A DNA stretch of 64,000 nucleotides from contig NC_133770.1 of assembly GCF_003597395.2 (NCBI RefSeq), positions 15,551,559 to 15,615,558 on the forward strand. The letters are read 5' to 3'. Of the stretch, positions 36,047 through 48,322 are shown piece by piece (position 1 is the first letter of the stretch; each line of letters starts with the position of its first letter). The stretch is from Chelonoidis abingdonii (Eukaryota > Chordata > Testudines > Testudinidae). The notes beneath the pieces are model-generated. The model ran no database searches and was not told the DNA's origin. It saw only the letters and a program-made list of their open reading frames with translations. Both the position numbers and the translations under genes were made by a program.

Positions 36047-36934
36047 GGTGTGATTTAACTGGTGCAGTGTGCTGCCCCTCTGCACCAGGGTGAATTTCAT
36101 CCTGGAGTGAATATCACCTGGTAAGAATCGTGTGGGCTGGACAAGAACCACTAGGGTACGAACAGCTCCCTCAAAAGACTGTTGACAGCATGACTGCATA
36201 ACTTGCTTACTACAACTTGCTTTTCTGTACTTTAAACATGTTATAACATGGATGAGAAAATAACACCCACAAACATGCATTCTGAGAATTTTCAATTTTT
36301 TGATGTATTCCTCTAGACTATATGTTTCTCCCATAAGCCTGTATGTAAAATTACTGTATGTTTCCATGATATAATCATGGCATTTTTGTTCATATGTTGT
36401 ACAAATTTATATAGACAAAGTAACAAAAGTTAAATAGACACAGAAGTAGATTATTTATCTGAGATGTCTGGACTCAATCTATAATAATCTGTGGCTATTT
36501 AAATACAGTGTGCCCAGGCAGAAGCAACAGGACACAGATGTAGTATTGGTCTTAAAAGCCAGATTCTGGATGAGTGAGTTCCAGAATTGCTTAAAGCTCA
36601 CATCTGAACTGCCCTTGCTGCCACCACGTGCAGGTCAGTCTCTCTGTGCACAGATAGGGCATTTTATTGGCTAGCTAGCTGTTTTCAGTCCCATGGTGTG
36701 CTGGCAGCAGGAAGGTAGACCAGCATAAGAGGTTCTGCACTAATTTTCTGCCATCTGAGGATCCCTTTTGCTTGGGGTGACCTTTGGGTGAACCTTTTAG
36801 TCCCAGTTACGTTGACTATGGGGTCAGATAGTGCTGGCAGTGAGGTGCTCATCCTATGTGAGACTTTGGCCAGGAATCTGCGCTTGGTGAATAAAAGAAG
36901 GAATTAGTGGAGAGTATTATGCATGAACCAGCTC

Positions 36935-37605
36935 CTACATGCAGATGACATACCAATTAGTGCATCCTCAAATGGAAGATCTAGAAGAAATAGTAAACCA
37001 GTGGTATAATTAGCTAAAATGGCATCAGAAGAAAATGAGCATGATTGAGATCGAGGTCATGTGGTCAGTGGATATGCCACTGGGAAACTGGACATAGAGA
37101 TTAATGGAGTCAGACTAAACCAGACTGACCAGTTCAAGTACTTCTGTTCATGGGAAGATGGCAAGTTTAAACATGAGATATTATCGAGATTGGGGAGTGT
37201 TGGAAGAGCATAGAATAACATCATAGGGGTTGTGTATGACAAGCCTATGCCACTGAGACTAAAACCCAGAACAGTGGTGCACCCCACAATGCTGTATAGT
37301 GCGGAAGCATGGGTGACAAAAAAGATGACAAGTTTGATGATTAGAGATATTTGAGACAAGATGTCTTTGCACTATAAGAGGAGTTTCACAAAGACATAAT
37401 ATGAAGTGCAAGTATTAGGATGGAAATCAAAGTTGTAATGTGGCTGACAAAATCCAAGAACTATGACTCTATGGATTTGGACACATGCAGAGGATGAATG
37501 AAGAAGACCTGGTGAAAATATCATGGGAAGAGAAGGTGATAGGAAAGAGACTCAGAGGAAATCTGAGGAAGCAATGGATAGACTGTATCAAAGAAGATGG
37601 AAAGC
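36935..37605 (+). pseudogene. RTE-like LINE reverse transcriptase, C-terminal remnant
   Basis: Conceptual + strand frames show LLHADD-like RT active-site residues near 36940 and INGVRLNQTDQFKYF near 37100. LYSAEAWVTKK follows near 37294, then MNEEDLVKISWEEKVIGKRL and RGNLRKQWIDCI at 37488-37590. This order is typical of the RT palm/thumb and C-terminus of RTE/BovB-like LINEs. Many stops and frame changes show that it is dead. Confidence 0.7.
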
Positions 37606-37609
37606 AGGC

Positions 37610-38670
37610 AGTTGTCAGAGAAAAACTTAGTTCTCACTTTGTGGTTGGGTACAGCAAAGTCAGATGCTTTATTCTGTTTAGCAGCTACAGCAGGGAAAGA
37701 GTGCACTAGGACATAGAGTCTCCCCTTCCTAGACAGGTCTCTCAACAGGTAAACAATTACAGCAAGCATTTATACTTCTGTTACAGACAATAATAAGCAA
37801 CAGCTGCATTGTGTTTATACATAGGTCATCCTGATATCTTGTTTTTCTCACTTAAGAGACTCCAGTCTACATTTTGTATTATCTGCACATTATTTACACA
37901 AGGTCGAACCAATTTCTCACACAGTTCTTTTCCACTCGCCTCACACAATCCTCACTTCTACAAATCTCGCATTATTAGGGTTACAGTTAGCCTAACTCTT
38001 GCTAACAGAGACTGTCATGCATGAAGATCCCCTGCAAATCCCTGTCAGTTTTTTCTCTACTTCCACACAGTCCTTGGTGCTAACGATGACCCAACCCCAG
38101 CTGATGAGCTAAGGGGAAGAAGATGATAATTGTGCATGAGCATATCCATCATAGTTCAGGTAGATCAATTTGTCATCATTAAGAAAACATCCTGAACTGT
38201 CCTGAAGTATGAGAGTTTGTTTGGTTGATATGGCTCTCGAGAGCAGGCCATGCTACAGGATGGGATTCTCATGGCCTAGTCCTACAAGGTGCTGAGCATC
38301 CTAACTCACCATAACACGGTCATCAGTTATGACACACTTTGGAATAAATGCACTGTTTCAAACCCCAGTGTGTGTGACACAGAGTTTCAGAGGAATCTGC
38401 ATAGAAAAGGAAGGAATTTGCAGCTCAGAGTGAGTTGTGGAGGGAAGTTTGGAGCATTTTTCCTGAGGCAGGCAAAGACTGTGCATTTGGGAAGGTCTTT
38501 TGGGCAACTGTTCATTGGGTGAATGGAAATTCGCAACTGGAAAGATCTGGGAAGGGAATTAAGGGCACTGGGATGGGAGGGAATCTGCAGTTGGGAACTG
38601 AGTGAGAGGGCCCTGATGTATAAATGCAAACACTGAATGTTCTCATTTAATTTTCCATTTTGTTTTCCAG
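37610..38670. other. Unassigned intronic sequence
   Basis: No exon or recognised repeat up to the next channel exon. Confidence 0.4.
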
Positions 38671-38789
38671 ACATTTATAGTACTGAACAAAGGGAAGACA
38701 ATCTTTCGATTTAGTGCCACTCCTGCCTTGTATATACTTAGTCCTTTTCATCCAGTCAGAAGAGCAGCAATTAAAATTTTGGTACATTC
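38671..38789 (+). CDS. SCN5A: Sodium channel alpha subunit, second coding exon (codons 90 to part of 129)
   Basis: The exon follows a TTTTCCAG acceptor and encodes [20 protein letters not shown], then [20 protein letters not shown]. This is the highly conserved stretch leading into transmembrane segment S1 of domain I. Its length is 119 bp, the same as the equivalent mammalian exon, and it ends two bases into the serine codon. There is no GT at the 3' boundary. Instead the intron begins ATATCCTTT, the U12-type AT-AC donor known for this intron in vertebrate sodium channel genes. The frame is open and undamaged. The preceding intron is 4,317 bp. Confidence 0.95.
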
Positions 38790-38798
38790 ATATCCTTT
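38790..38798 (+). other. U12-type AT-AC intron donor
   Basis: The nine bases ATATCCTTT immediately follow the 119-bp exon and match the U12 AT-AC 5' splice-site consensus exactly. Minor-spliceosome AT-AC introns at this position are established for vertebrate sodium channel genes, including SCN4A and SCN5A. Confidence 0.95.
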
Positions 38799-39699
38799 CA
38801 GGTGACTTCCCACCTTCTGATGTTATTTGATACAAGCAGATGTGGATATGAGATTATTTGGTTTATCAAACTGTTTGAAAGCTGGATATTTGATTTCATT
38901 TACTACAGACATAACTAGAAATATGTGGGATTTTTTTCCTAAATAAGATGTGTAAAATGGCTTCTATGGGAAATACAGAACTTGTCTTACTCATGCAAAC
39001 AGCCCCATTAATTTAGATGAGACTGCTTGTGTGAATAAAGTTGAGCAAGGTTTGGCCCAGCGTTTGTAAGAGAGGGCACCTTTGGGAGTCAGTGCAGGAA
39101 ATTTGCTGTGATACATCAGGGGAAGTTAACCAGGATAAATTTCATCTGTCCCCTTTCCCAGTCCGAAGCAAAGTTCACACATCTGATAATTCTCTCCTGG
39201 GATGCATGCACACCTCCTTCAGCACTATTCCATCCTCATGGGCTGCTGTCCTTGTGGCTGAGTGAATACAAAACTGTGTGGGGCTAACACTACTGCTGGC
39301 ACTAGACATCCCACAGTAGGTGAAGAGAAGGCAGGATCATTGTCTCCTCCCCAAATCTATATTGGCCAGCAAATCATGGAAAGAAAGGCACAATGCACTT
39401 TCGGAAGGAAAGCTGGGTGCTGTTGCTGGAGATGGTGTGATTGCACCTTTACATGTCCCAATGCAGAGTAATCTTTAAAAGGTATGAGCCTACACTCAGT
39501 GATGAATAGTTCTTTAGGTCCTTCCCCATAACCTCCTCGTTATTTCACTGATGACAGGATACAGAATTTAGAACTTCACCCACACAGATATTCAGAATTC
39601 CTAGAATGTGAATTACAATACGGCTTAAATGAGGTGAGCTGCTGTAGCCCTGAGGAAGGAAACAAGCGTATATCTGAATTCTTGCAAGTTAAATAATCT

Positions 39700-39915
39700 A
39701 AACAAAGAAAATTGCTCTGTAGTGTTAATGCTGAACAATTTACCAAGGGTCATGTTGGATTCTCCATCACTGACATCTTTTAAATTTAGATTGGATGCTT
39801 TTTCTAAAAGTTCTGCTCTGGGAATTATTTGGGGCAAGTTCGATGGCTTGTGTTATACAGGAAGTCAGACTAGATTATCACAATGTTCCCTTCTGGTCTT
39901 GGAATCTATGAAAAT
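39700..39915 (+). mobile_element. CR1 LINE 3' end, old copy
   Basis: GGGTCATGTTGGATTCTCCATC, TTTTAAATTTAGATTGGATG, CAGACTAGATTATCACAATG and GGTCTTGGAATCTATGAAAATG follow the CR1 C-terminus/3' UTR order with strong divergence. Confidence 0.75.
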
Positions 39916-39919
39916 GATT

Positions 39920-41330
39920 ATTTAAAAAATTAAACATTTGTACTTAATAATCCAAGACCCAGCTTGTTAAAAATGTACATCATGGGCCAGATCTTCAGAT
40001 GGTGTAAATTAGTGTAGCTCAGTTAAAGTCAAGGGCATATCCCCCTCTGAGGCCCTGGCCCAACATCTGTCTATGTAACTGAACAAATATGCTGTTATGT
40101 CTTAGCAAAAAACAACAGTATTCATTTATGACAATAATTATAAAAAGTATTTTATCTGACACTTAAAAATTTAAAGATCTGGATAGTATAATATTTTTAA
40201 AGTATGGGCCCTTTTCTCATTTAAGTCCATGAGAGTTTTGCCATAAACATCCTTAACAACAACACTGGGTCCAATAGTTTGAAGCTTTCTGAGACACAAA
40301 TGGGATATTTCTAAGAGTGAAATTTGCCCTTGTACAGAGAGCTAGCACAAAGTCTGTGCACCACATAGGTACCAGTAAGCCCTCAGAGTAGTGTATAGGC
40401 CTTGTGCTGGCATGTTGAGCCCAGGTGAAATTCACCCAGACAAAAATAATTCATTTTAGTCAGTTTGAGAGTAAATGGGACTGTATGACATGTGCACTGT
40501 ACCATCCACTTGAACTGGATCCTCTATTCGATTCTACCATAACTTCATTTGTATTCTAAATAACACAACTCCCACTCTTCAATCATTTTATGTGGGATGG
40601 AAATTTCAATTTTCATTCCGCTCTAGTCCTGAAGAAATTTAACAAATGTACAGTCTTTAAAACATTATAATCCATTTTAGCCATCTATCTAGGAGATTGG
40701 ACTTAGCTGAAACATATTTACAAACACCCATTCACCTATGTGGTAAAAGATTCCTCTGTTTTGTTTATATGAGCATCTATTATCAATACCACTGCCTTCT
40801 TTTTGCTTTATCAGGTCTCCCAAGGTCTTCATAAAGGTTCCAATATTGATAGCCATACTGAGAGCTCAGAGAATACACACATAACTAAAATGGATAGATG
40901 ACATTTTAGTATGAGCCCATTCCATACGAGAAGTGTCCATAGCTACAAAAGAGTAATAACAGGCATTAAGGAGATATCACAGAATTATTGATTTATCATC
41001 AAATTCAGCAAATTCCCTTTAAATGGATACATTATCCAGCGGAAGAATTAATTCATGCTCTTAAGTCTATATTGCTCTCAGAGAAAATATATGTGAAGGT
41101 TCAGATGACAATAGTTCAACTTAAAAATGAATAGATAATACCATCCTAGACTTTCCCAAAGTTACTAAGAACTGTGGGGTTGTGTAGAGACATTTCTTTA
41201 TGGTTAAGCTTCACCTGAGAACAGTTCAACACTTGCTGCTGGAAACTGGGACATGGCTACATTACAACAGGTACATTAGTGCAACTTCGCTGAAGTCAGT
41301 CAAGATCAATGGAATTGCATTGTCTGAGGC
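39920..41330. other. Intronic sequence with foldback pieces
   Basis: No exon seen. A foldback with GAGTGAAATTTGCCC at 40314 and GGTGAAATTCACCC at 40424-40437 is related to that at 61972-62093. Confidence 0.4.
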
Positions 41331-41337
41331 TACGTCT

Positions 41338-41719
41338 ACACTACAGGATAAATTCGAATTAGCTTAAACCAATTTTATAAAACAGATATTATAAAGTCGA
41401 TTGTGTGCGTCCACACTAGGCACATTAATTCGGTGGTGTGCGTCCATGGTCCGAGGCTAGCATCGATTTCTGGAGCGGTGCACTGTGGGTAGCTACTGTA
41501 AAATAATGAGGCCAATAACGTCGATTTGCGTCCACTCTAACCCTAATCCGATATAGTAATATCGATTTTAGAGTTACTCCTCTCATTTTGTAGGAGTACA
41601 GAAATCGATTTAAAGAGCCCTTTAAATCGCTATAAAGAGCAATGTAGTGTGGACGGGTGCAGCGTTAAATCGATTTAACGCTGTTAAAATCGGTTTAACA
41701 GCGTAGTGTAGACCAGGCC
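41338..41719. mobile_element. PIF/Harbinger-like MITE, 382 bp
   Basis: The ends GGCTACGTCTACACTAC and GTAGTGTAGACCAGGCC are inverted repeats, flanked by TGA on both sides (41335-41337, 41720-41722). The left ~165 bp and right ~210 bp match the arms of the 2-kb element at 29982, e.g. CACATTAATTCGG, GCACTGTGGGTA and GTACAGAAAT..GTTTAAAGAGCCC. It looks like an internal-deletion derivative. Confidence 0.85.
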
Positions 41720-41724
41720 TGAGA

Positions 41725-44700
41725 GAAGAATTTGGTAACTACAATCTGTTAACAGAAAGCATAAATGCACAACTCTCAGTTATAGGTCTGGGGGCCCATT
41801 CTGCACTCTCACAAAACCATGCAACCTCAAGTGAAACCAATAGAGATTGTGTATGTGTTGCAGAGGGCCGAAATATGCCCCTGGTCAGAAGTTGCCTGAA
41901 GTAGTGGTGACCCAAGTGATAAGAATGCAGGAAGAGCCTGTCTCAGTACCTTCAAGAGTCAAAGCAATGAGAGCCTGGGGTGTACTCTTCAGAGACATAT
42001 CAGAACAAGAAATACGGTCAGAACAGGAGCATGATTTTTTGGGAGTGAAAGGCCATAAAGCTAACAACATTTTAGTTCCAGAAACACCTCAGTTGCACCT
42101 TAGTAACAGCTGTCTCATACATCAACAAGTGGAAGGAAGGAAGGAAGGAAGGAAGGAAGGAAAAGATCCAGTCTCACTAGGATGGCAGTAGAGTTCCTAC
42201 GTTAGGCGGCACACCGTTTTCAGTTGATACAGGCTATTCACGTCAAGAAAACTCAAAATACAAAGGGCAACTGGCTGAACAGGAAGTCAATATTCCAAGC
42301 AGAATGGAGCTTCAGTTGGCAAGTACTCGATCAGATATCATTGACGTGAACTCAGGAGCTGGATCTCTTGTCTTGCATGAGAGTATTGAGCTATCTTTTT
42401 TCCTGTAGAGGAAAAACCAGAAGTAGCAAATGTGGTGCACTGTCACAAAAGTGTCTGAAGCAACTTGTTTAGTAGATACCGTCTCTCCATTTCCAGTTAC
42501 TGAACATATAGTGCAAGTGGAAGAGAATGGCACAGGAGGCTGAAGGAAGAATCCTCTTCCAGACAGGACGAGGAGCCCAAGGTTCTTGGATGAAGCAGAT
42601 TTATCTACAGCTCCTCCTCTGGGATTTCCATAGAAAGAGGACCTGATTTTTCAGGTACCTATGCAACCTCACTAGTCCAATTTATCTTTGACAATCTGGC
42701 TATTTAGAAAGAAGTTCTATAGGAAAATAATCCATAGGATTTGATAACACTTTGTTAGTTGAATTAATTTGCATTATTAATAGGTTTTAAGTGTGTTTTT
42801 TAATCTTCTCATCCATGTAATGCATTCAAATTCAAATCCATTATTTGATGCGGCCGTATTCTTGAGAACATGAGGCTTATGTACATTCTCAAAAGGCAGG
42901 AATAGATTTCAAATGCATTTGGAGGAAGAGGTTGTCTTTGGGGTGAGGTGGGCGTACTCCAGGGGCCCTTCTTCTCATGTCAGGATTAGTCTGCAAGGAG
43001 ATGGAGCTGTTGTCTTCTTCTCTTCCTCCTTCTGTAAGAGTGGTGTTGGGGAAGAAGGATCAGCTTCCACTTCCAACCTAGTGACACTGAGGCTAGATCA
43101 TATCTTGAAGGGAGACAAGTCTGACCCCACTCCTAAATGAGGGACACCAAAGTTACCTCTAGTATGTGGGTGGAGATAAAAGGGCCATTTCTGCTGTTAG
43201 ATGATACATCAGTTCCCAGCTCCTGTTATGGTAGAAGATATTGTGGCAGTGCATTTTTTTTCCATCAGGACAGATAGGGGAGGCGCACATAGATGGAGCA
43301 CCTCATCACTTTTCTTGCTGGTGCCAGCTTTCTCCCAGATAATACCAGTCTTCTGTCACTATTCTTGTTGGAAGTCAGTAATGTTGGAGATTATTGCTCT
43401 CCCGAGTAGACTGTTTCCACTGTCACAAGCTCAAGACTGAATCTTGTTTGTCCTCATCCATAGGCAGCTCTATTTTTATGAGGAAATTCTGCATTAAGGC
43501 AGGGGGACAGGAAACATGTCTCTGGCAGATTATATATAAGGGCATTTGAACCTGTTCAGCAATTTGGAATATTATAATAGGTCCCAAAAGAAGATGGATT
43601 CGTGGGAAGAGGACAGTTCAAAGGGGCACAATCAGTTCAGTTCTCTAAAAACACCATGCTCCTGTATTCTTATTTGGGGTTCTAGCTTCCTAGTATTATA
43701 CCAGTGGAACTCACAATTCATAGAACTTTGACCTTGGAGGGTAATCGGGTAGAACACAAGCCACATCCCCTAATGTCCGTTGTGCGCCATCCCTCAGTGA
43801 GTATAAATTCCAGTATTGCAGATAATTTCCTGATTATTGTAGCTTTTGAGTCACTCTAGCTCTTCAGATCTACTGTATCCTTTTCAATACTTACCCCTTC
43901 CCTTCAGTTCAGTGGGTTGCTTGAATTGTTAGACCCTGGCCTGACATTTGTGTTGATGGTTCTGGCATTTGGTCTAGGGAATCTCGCCACTTCGGCAGTC
44001 AGCTGAAGTGGCCTTGGCTCCCATTCTTGGTGACAGGTGCCTACCTTTGATACTTTCAGGTGATTTCAAATTGATATATGCAGAGAGAGAGATTGGTTTG
44101 CATGTTGGGTTCTTCCCGAGGCAGTAAAAGGGTGGGGAAGGTGAGAAGTGAAGTTTGAGTTCAAATCCAGAGCTCAAGGACTGAGAAGATTGGCCTGGGG
44201 TTATTGTTTGGGGCAATCAATAGTTCTAACTTGCCAAAGAATAGTGGGGACTAGTGCAAAATGGCAGTCCAATAAAATTTAGATTAATAATAAAACGAAG
44301 TTCTTAGACTCTCAAATTTGGATGCCTAAAGCTAGCTACCTGTTCTTCATCCATGTTTAAGGCGCCTAAATAAAAACAGCCTAGTCTTCAAAGGTGCTGA
44401 GCACTTAACTTCAGTGCAAGTTGCTCGTGGTAGTGCTTTTGAAAATCAGGCTGCTTTCCTTAAGGAGTCAAAATATTGATATAGATGCCTAACTTTATGC
44501 ATCCAAGTTTTAAAAAGTTGGCATAAATTCTATAAGGTGGTGAACTGTTTTAGCTCATCCCATCAGAGTCTTTAATCCCTGTGATGTGCACCAGTAGTTA
44601 TCAAATACCGTAAACAGATCTCTCTACTGTATTGTGCGTGTCTCTTTCTGCTTATTTCTATTGGTATATCTTGAGAGAGACCAGGAGTGACAGGTGAAAC

Positions 44701-44890
44701 ATGAGTCAACCAGGCAATTTTTCAGACGTGGAGATCTTTCTGAGTATCACACCCTGGGATATTTCATTGGGGATGAGCACTGCTCAACACCTTTTGTGAT
44801 TCTGAAAGTGTAAAAACATGTTCTGGAATGAATAAATTATAGGAGTCAGAGTAAGTAACAATTGTAGGGCTAGCAGATGGATACTTAACA
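41725..44890. other. Unassigned intronic stretch with a GGAA microsatellite
   Basis: No exon or large repeat recognised. A (GGAA)8 run is at 42131-42163. Confidence 0.45.
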
Positions 44891-44895
44891 ACAGA

Positions 44896-45007
44896 TGGTA
44901 TCACTGATCTGAATAGGCCTGATCTTTTCTAATTCTCAAAACTAAGCAGGTTTGGGCCTGGTTAGTAGTTGATAGTTAACTGCTTGATGATACCGTGTGT
45001 TCTAGGG
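44896..45007 (+). repeat. 5S rRNA-derived sequence (pseudogene or SINE head)
   Basis: GGCCTGATCTTTTCTAAT, ACTAAGCAGGTTTGGGCCTG, GTTAGTAGTTGATAG and GATACCGTGTG align in order with the 5S rRNA gene (GATCTCGTCTGATC, GCTAAGCAGGGTCGGGCC, TGGTTAGTACTTGGATGGG, AATACCGGGTGC). Many substitutions rule out a functional 5S gene. SINE families with 5S-derived heads, such as AmnSINE1, are known in amniotes. Confidence 0.75.
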
Positions 45008-45137
45008 TTGTTACTTTTTTATATTAGCAAGGTGTCTCTCTGTAAACATTCTTCGTTTATTAAATGATATGGAGGAGATTGGGCAGAACTATATTTAGAG
45101 CTGGAATGTGAAATGAGAATTCTTGGCTATTTAACAC

Positions 45138-46025
45138 TGAAATCACAGAAATGTAGGGTTGGAAGGGACCTTGAGAGGTCAAGTCTAGCCCCCTTCACTG
45201 AGGCAGACCCAGTAAATCTAGATCATTCTTAACAGCTATCTGTCTAATCTGTTCTTAAAAACCTACAATGACTTGGATTCCTTTGGAAACATGTTCCAGA
45301 GCTTAACTACCATTGTAGTTGGAAAGTTTTCCCTAATATCTAACCTGAATCTCCCTTGCTGCAGATTGAGCCCATTACTACTTGTTGTACCTTTAGTGGA
45401 CATAGAGAAGTATTGATTTCTGTCCTCTTTATAACAGCTCTTAACATATCTGAAGACTTAGCAGTTGCCCCCTTGGTGTCTTTTCTCAAGACCAAATATG
45501 CTCAGATTCTTAACCTTTCCTCATAGGTCAGGTTTGCTAAACCTTTTATAATATTTGTTGCTTTTCTCTGGACTCCCTCCAATGTGACCACATCTTTCCT
45601 AAAGTGTGACACCCAGAAATGGACACAGTATTCCAGCTGAGACCTCATCAGTGCCGAGTAGAACAGGACAGTTAACTCGCATCTCTTACGCACAATAATT
45701 CTGTTAATGCACCCCAGTTTTGCAGCTTTTTCACAAGAGCATCATATTGATGGTTCTTATTCTATCTGTTATCCATTAAAACCCCAGATCATTTTCAGCA
45801 GTGCTACCATCAATCTTAGTCAATTTTGCAGTTATGCATTTAATTTTTCCTTCCTAAGTGCAAAGCACTACACTTATCTTCACTAAATTTCCTCCTTTTG
45901 ATTTCAGACCAATTCTCCAATTTTTCCGTGTTTGTTTTGAATTCTAATCTTATCCTCCAAAGTGCTTGCAACGCCTCCCAGATTGGTGTCATCTGCAAAT
46001 TTTCAGTGTTCATATTGTCATTAAT
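45138..46025 (-). mobile_element. CR1 LINE 3' part, reverse orientation
   Basis: The reverse complement has the CR1 order. In the given strand it starts AAATGTAGGGTTGGAAGGGA / CCTTGAGAGGTCAAGTC, then CTGCAGATTGAGCCCATTAC. CTTTTCTCTGGACTCCCTCC follows, then CAGTATTCCAGCTGAGACCT and ATTGGTGTCATCTGCAAATT. A minus-strand frame at 45693-45502 includes YCVHFWVSHFRKDVVTLEGV, the CR1 RT C-terminal region. Confidence 0.93.
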
Positions 46026-46029
46026 TTAT

Positions 46030-47410
46030 GAAGACACGGTCATCTTAATTGTACATTAATTGTTTTCCTGGGGGATATATCTTTACTTCAAGCACCAGCC
46101 AACAATAAGTATGACTGAGGGACTGATTCTGCATGAACATATACTTGGTTTCTATTCTACATACCTTCACACAAGCTAATTTTAAGGGACTTGAGTGGAA
46201 GTCAGCAAACTTTTGTTTAATTTGGCCTTTTGGTATAGAAAGTTGTATCCTACTTTCTGTTTTAGTGACTGTCTGTGATATGCCTTTGGCTCAGTGGAAG
46301 TAGGAGCAGCCCCTAAGGCAAGGTTTTCAAAAGAGTTCAGCACCCAACAGCTCCCATTTGGGCACCTGAATGGAATGGCCAGATTTTCAGATGTGCTCAG
46401 CATGCAGCTCAAGCACTTTTGAAATTCTTGCCCCTTCAGTCTGGGGCCGAAGTGGGAATAGAGCTCTTTTGAAAACCTGGCCTCAATTGCGAGGACTGAT
46501 CACACTTCAAACTCTGGCCTTCGTTACCCTGCTAATTTCACACACTGTACTGATATCAGATGCTATACTTGTCCTTTTCTTCTCATGACTACAAGATATT
46601 CCCATCCCAGCTGAAGTCATTATTTAATTGTCAGCTAATATTTTTAAACTCTCGTTAAACAAATTTTATTCTGTACAAACAGCCCCGACAGTGGTACCAC
46701 ACAATATTCTTCCAAAGCTGAATATTGCAACTGAGTCCCATCTCTCTGAGTGTCCACATTTCCAGGTGGTACGTACCCAACTCTGCTGAGGTGGATGTAG
46801 CAGCTCCTAAAACCTCTACACTCTGTTCCTTTCTCACTGCTGACAGAAAGTATCTCAAACTGCTGCTTCCTTTTGTCATTACACACAGATGTGCCTGTTG
46901 TCTTACAGCTTTCTGTAGGGTCCATGACCCAGTTGATTCGAGTTTTTTTTTTCAAGCTAAGATTTCGTCAGACTTTCTTCCTTTCATCTCTCCCACCTGC
47001 ATCTGTGAATAAATCCTGAAACAAAGACAAGTGTTTTGTTTCTTCAGATAGGACTTGTAACAGAGTTCTGATGCCTTTGAAGCACTCAGCTCTTCCACCC
47101 AGGTTAGAGGTTGAAGCTTTAGAATGCTTGAAATGTCAGCATGTACCCCTGACACAGCAAGTATTAGGTGCAGGTTGCTAAGTCAAGCACTGCCTCAAAG
47201 GACTTGGAGCAGGTATCAACCTCTAATGTGCCAAGGCAATCATCACTAAGATTACTGACAGCATCTCAAGTCTCAGGCCAAATGCCCAGTCAAAGCTTCA
47301 GGAACATAGATCAGCACTGCCTCTGGAATAAAGTCATTCCCTCTTTCTGTGTGAAGTTGCAAGAATACCCTTTGACTCTACACTATTATTACTCTTTTTT
47401 TCTTTTTACA
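46030..47410. other. Unassigned intronic stretch
   Basis: No exon seen. Old GGTTTTCAAAAGAG / CAAGCACTTTTGAAATTC foldback pieces lie at 46320-46430. Confidence 0.4.
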
Positions 47411-47414
47411 TTAT

Positions 47415-47530
47415 CATAATGCCTAGGGATGCAACCATATGGCAGGATCGCATTGTGCTAGGCACTGTACAAACACCAAACAGAAAGACATCGCTGCCCA
47501 AAGGAGCTTACAAGCTAAGCACAAGACAAG
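47415..47530 (+). repeat. Copy of the GTGCTAGGCACTGTACAAACAC amniote repeat
   Basis: GGATCGCATTGTGCTAGGCA, CTGTACAAACACCAAACAG and GCCCAAAGGAGCTTACAAGC identify it. Confidence 0.65.
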
Positions 47531-47899
47531 CTACAAACAATTCCTCTGTCCTTGACTTCTGCCCTTTGTTTTCTCAATTTTCTGGCTACTCCATTTCTGG
47601 CAGCATTGGGGTTGATGGGCCAGATCCTGAGTTCCAACCACAGTTTGATTTCTTGTAACCCTAATTCAGCTCCCTTGTTCATATGCATCATGAAATAGTC
47701 TAAATTAAAAATCACATACTGTTTTGTCCACAGCTCGTCTTACTCATTCGCAATTATCAGCAGTGTTCATAAATCCTTATTTCTGTTTCCACATTCCTTT
47801 TTCTACAATCTCCCAGACTCTTCTGACTTTCTTTTGACTGTCCTGGCTCTAGCACTCCAAGCTGGTGTCCTATTCTGCTCCTTAGGCCATCCTATTATT

Positions 47900-48050
47900 A
47901 TCTGTTTATTTATTTATTTATTTATATTATTTATGATTTGTATCATGGTAGCACTTAAGAGCCTATGTCATGGGTCAGGACCCTATTGTGGTAGGTACTC
48001 TACAAACAGAACAAAAAAAGATTCTCTGATGACCTTACAATGTAAGTATA
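47900..48050 (+). repeat. TTTA microsatellite plus copy of the same amniote repeat
   Basis: A TTTA run at 47902-47925 leads into TATCATGGTAGCACTTAAGAG, CAGGACCCTATTGTGGTAGG and CTACAAACAGAACAAAAAAAG. Confidence 0.6.
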
Positions 48051-48322
48051 TGGTCTCCTGGCTGTCTCTGTCTTTGATCTCTACATTTTGATATTTTCCT
48101 ACTATGTCTCTGCTCCATTTTAATATTGCATTGGCATTCCATGCCCTCTCTGTGCTTCTGTGTCTCAACTTCACCATCCTCTGTAGTTAAGGGTCATTTA
48201 AAGAACTGTCCAAAGACTTTCAGATTTTTGCTTCCAAGTGGGAGGTTTATTGATGCAGCTGAAGTTTCATGCAAGTCACTGCATTTTATCATCATGTAGC
48301 ATATGAATTAGAAAGATATCTG

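Noticed and set aside
35840..36367. 175-codon minus-strand open frame
   Set aside because: Half of it lies in the GC-rich hAT MITE and the rest in plain intron; low-complexity Arg/Gly/Ala content, no domain, and other frames in the same element are equally open.
42131..42163. GGAA repeat as a regulatory array
   Set aside because: A plain tetranucleotide microsatellite; nothing beside it suggests function.
44896..45007. Functional 5S rRNA gene
   Set aside because: Too many substitutions in the stems and promoter, and no terminator T-run directly at the end.
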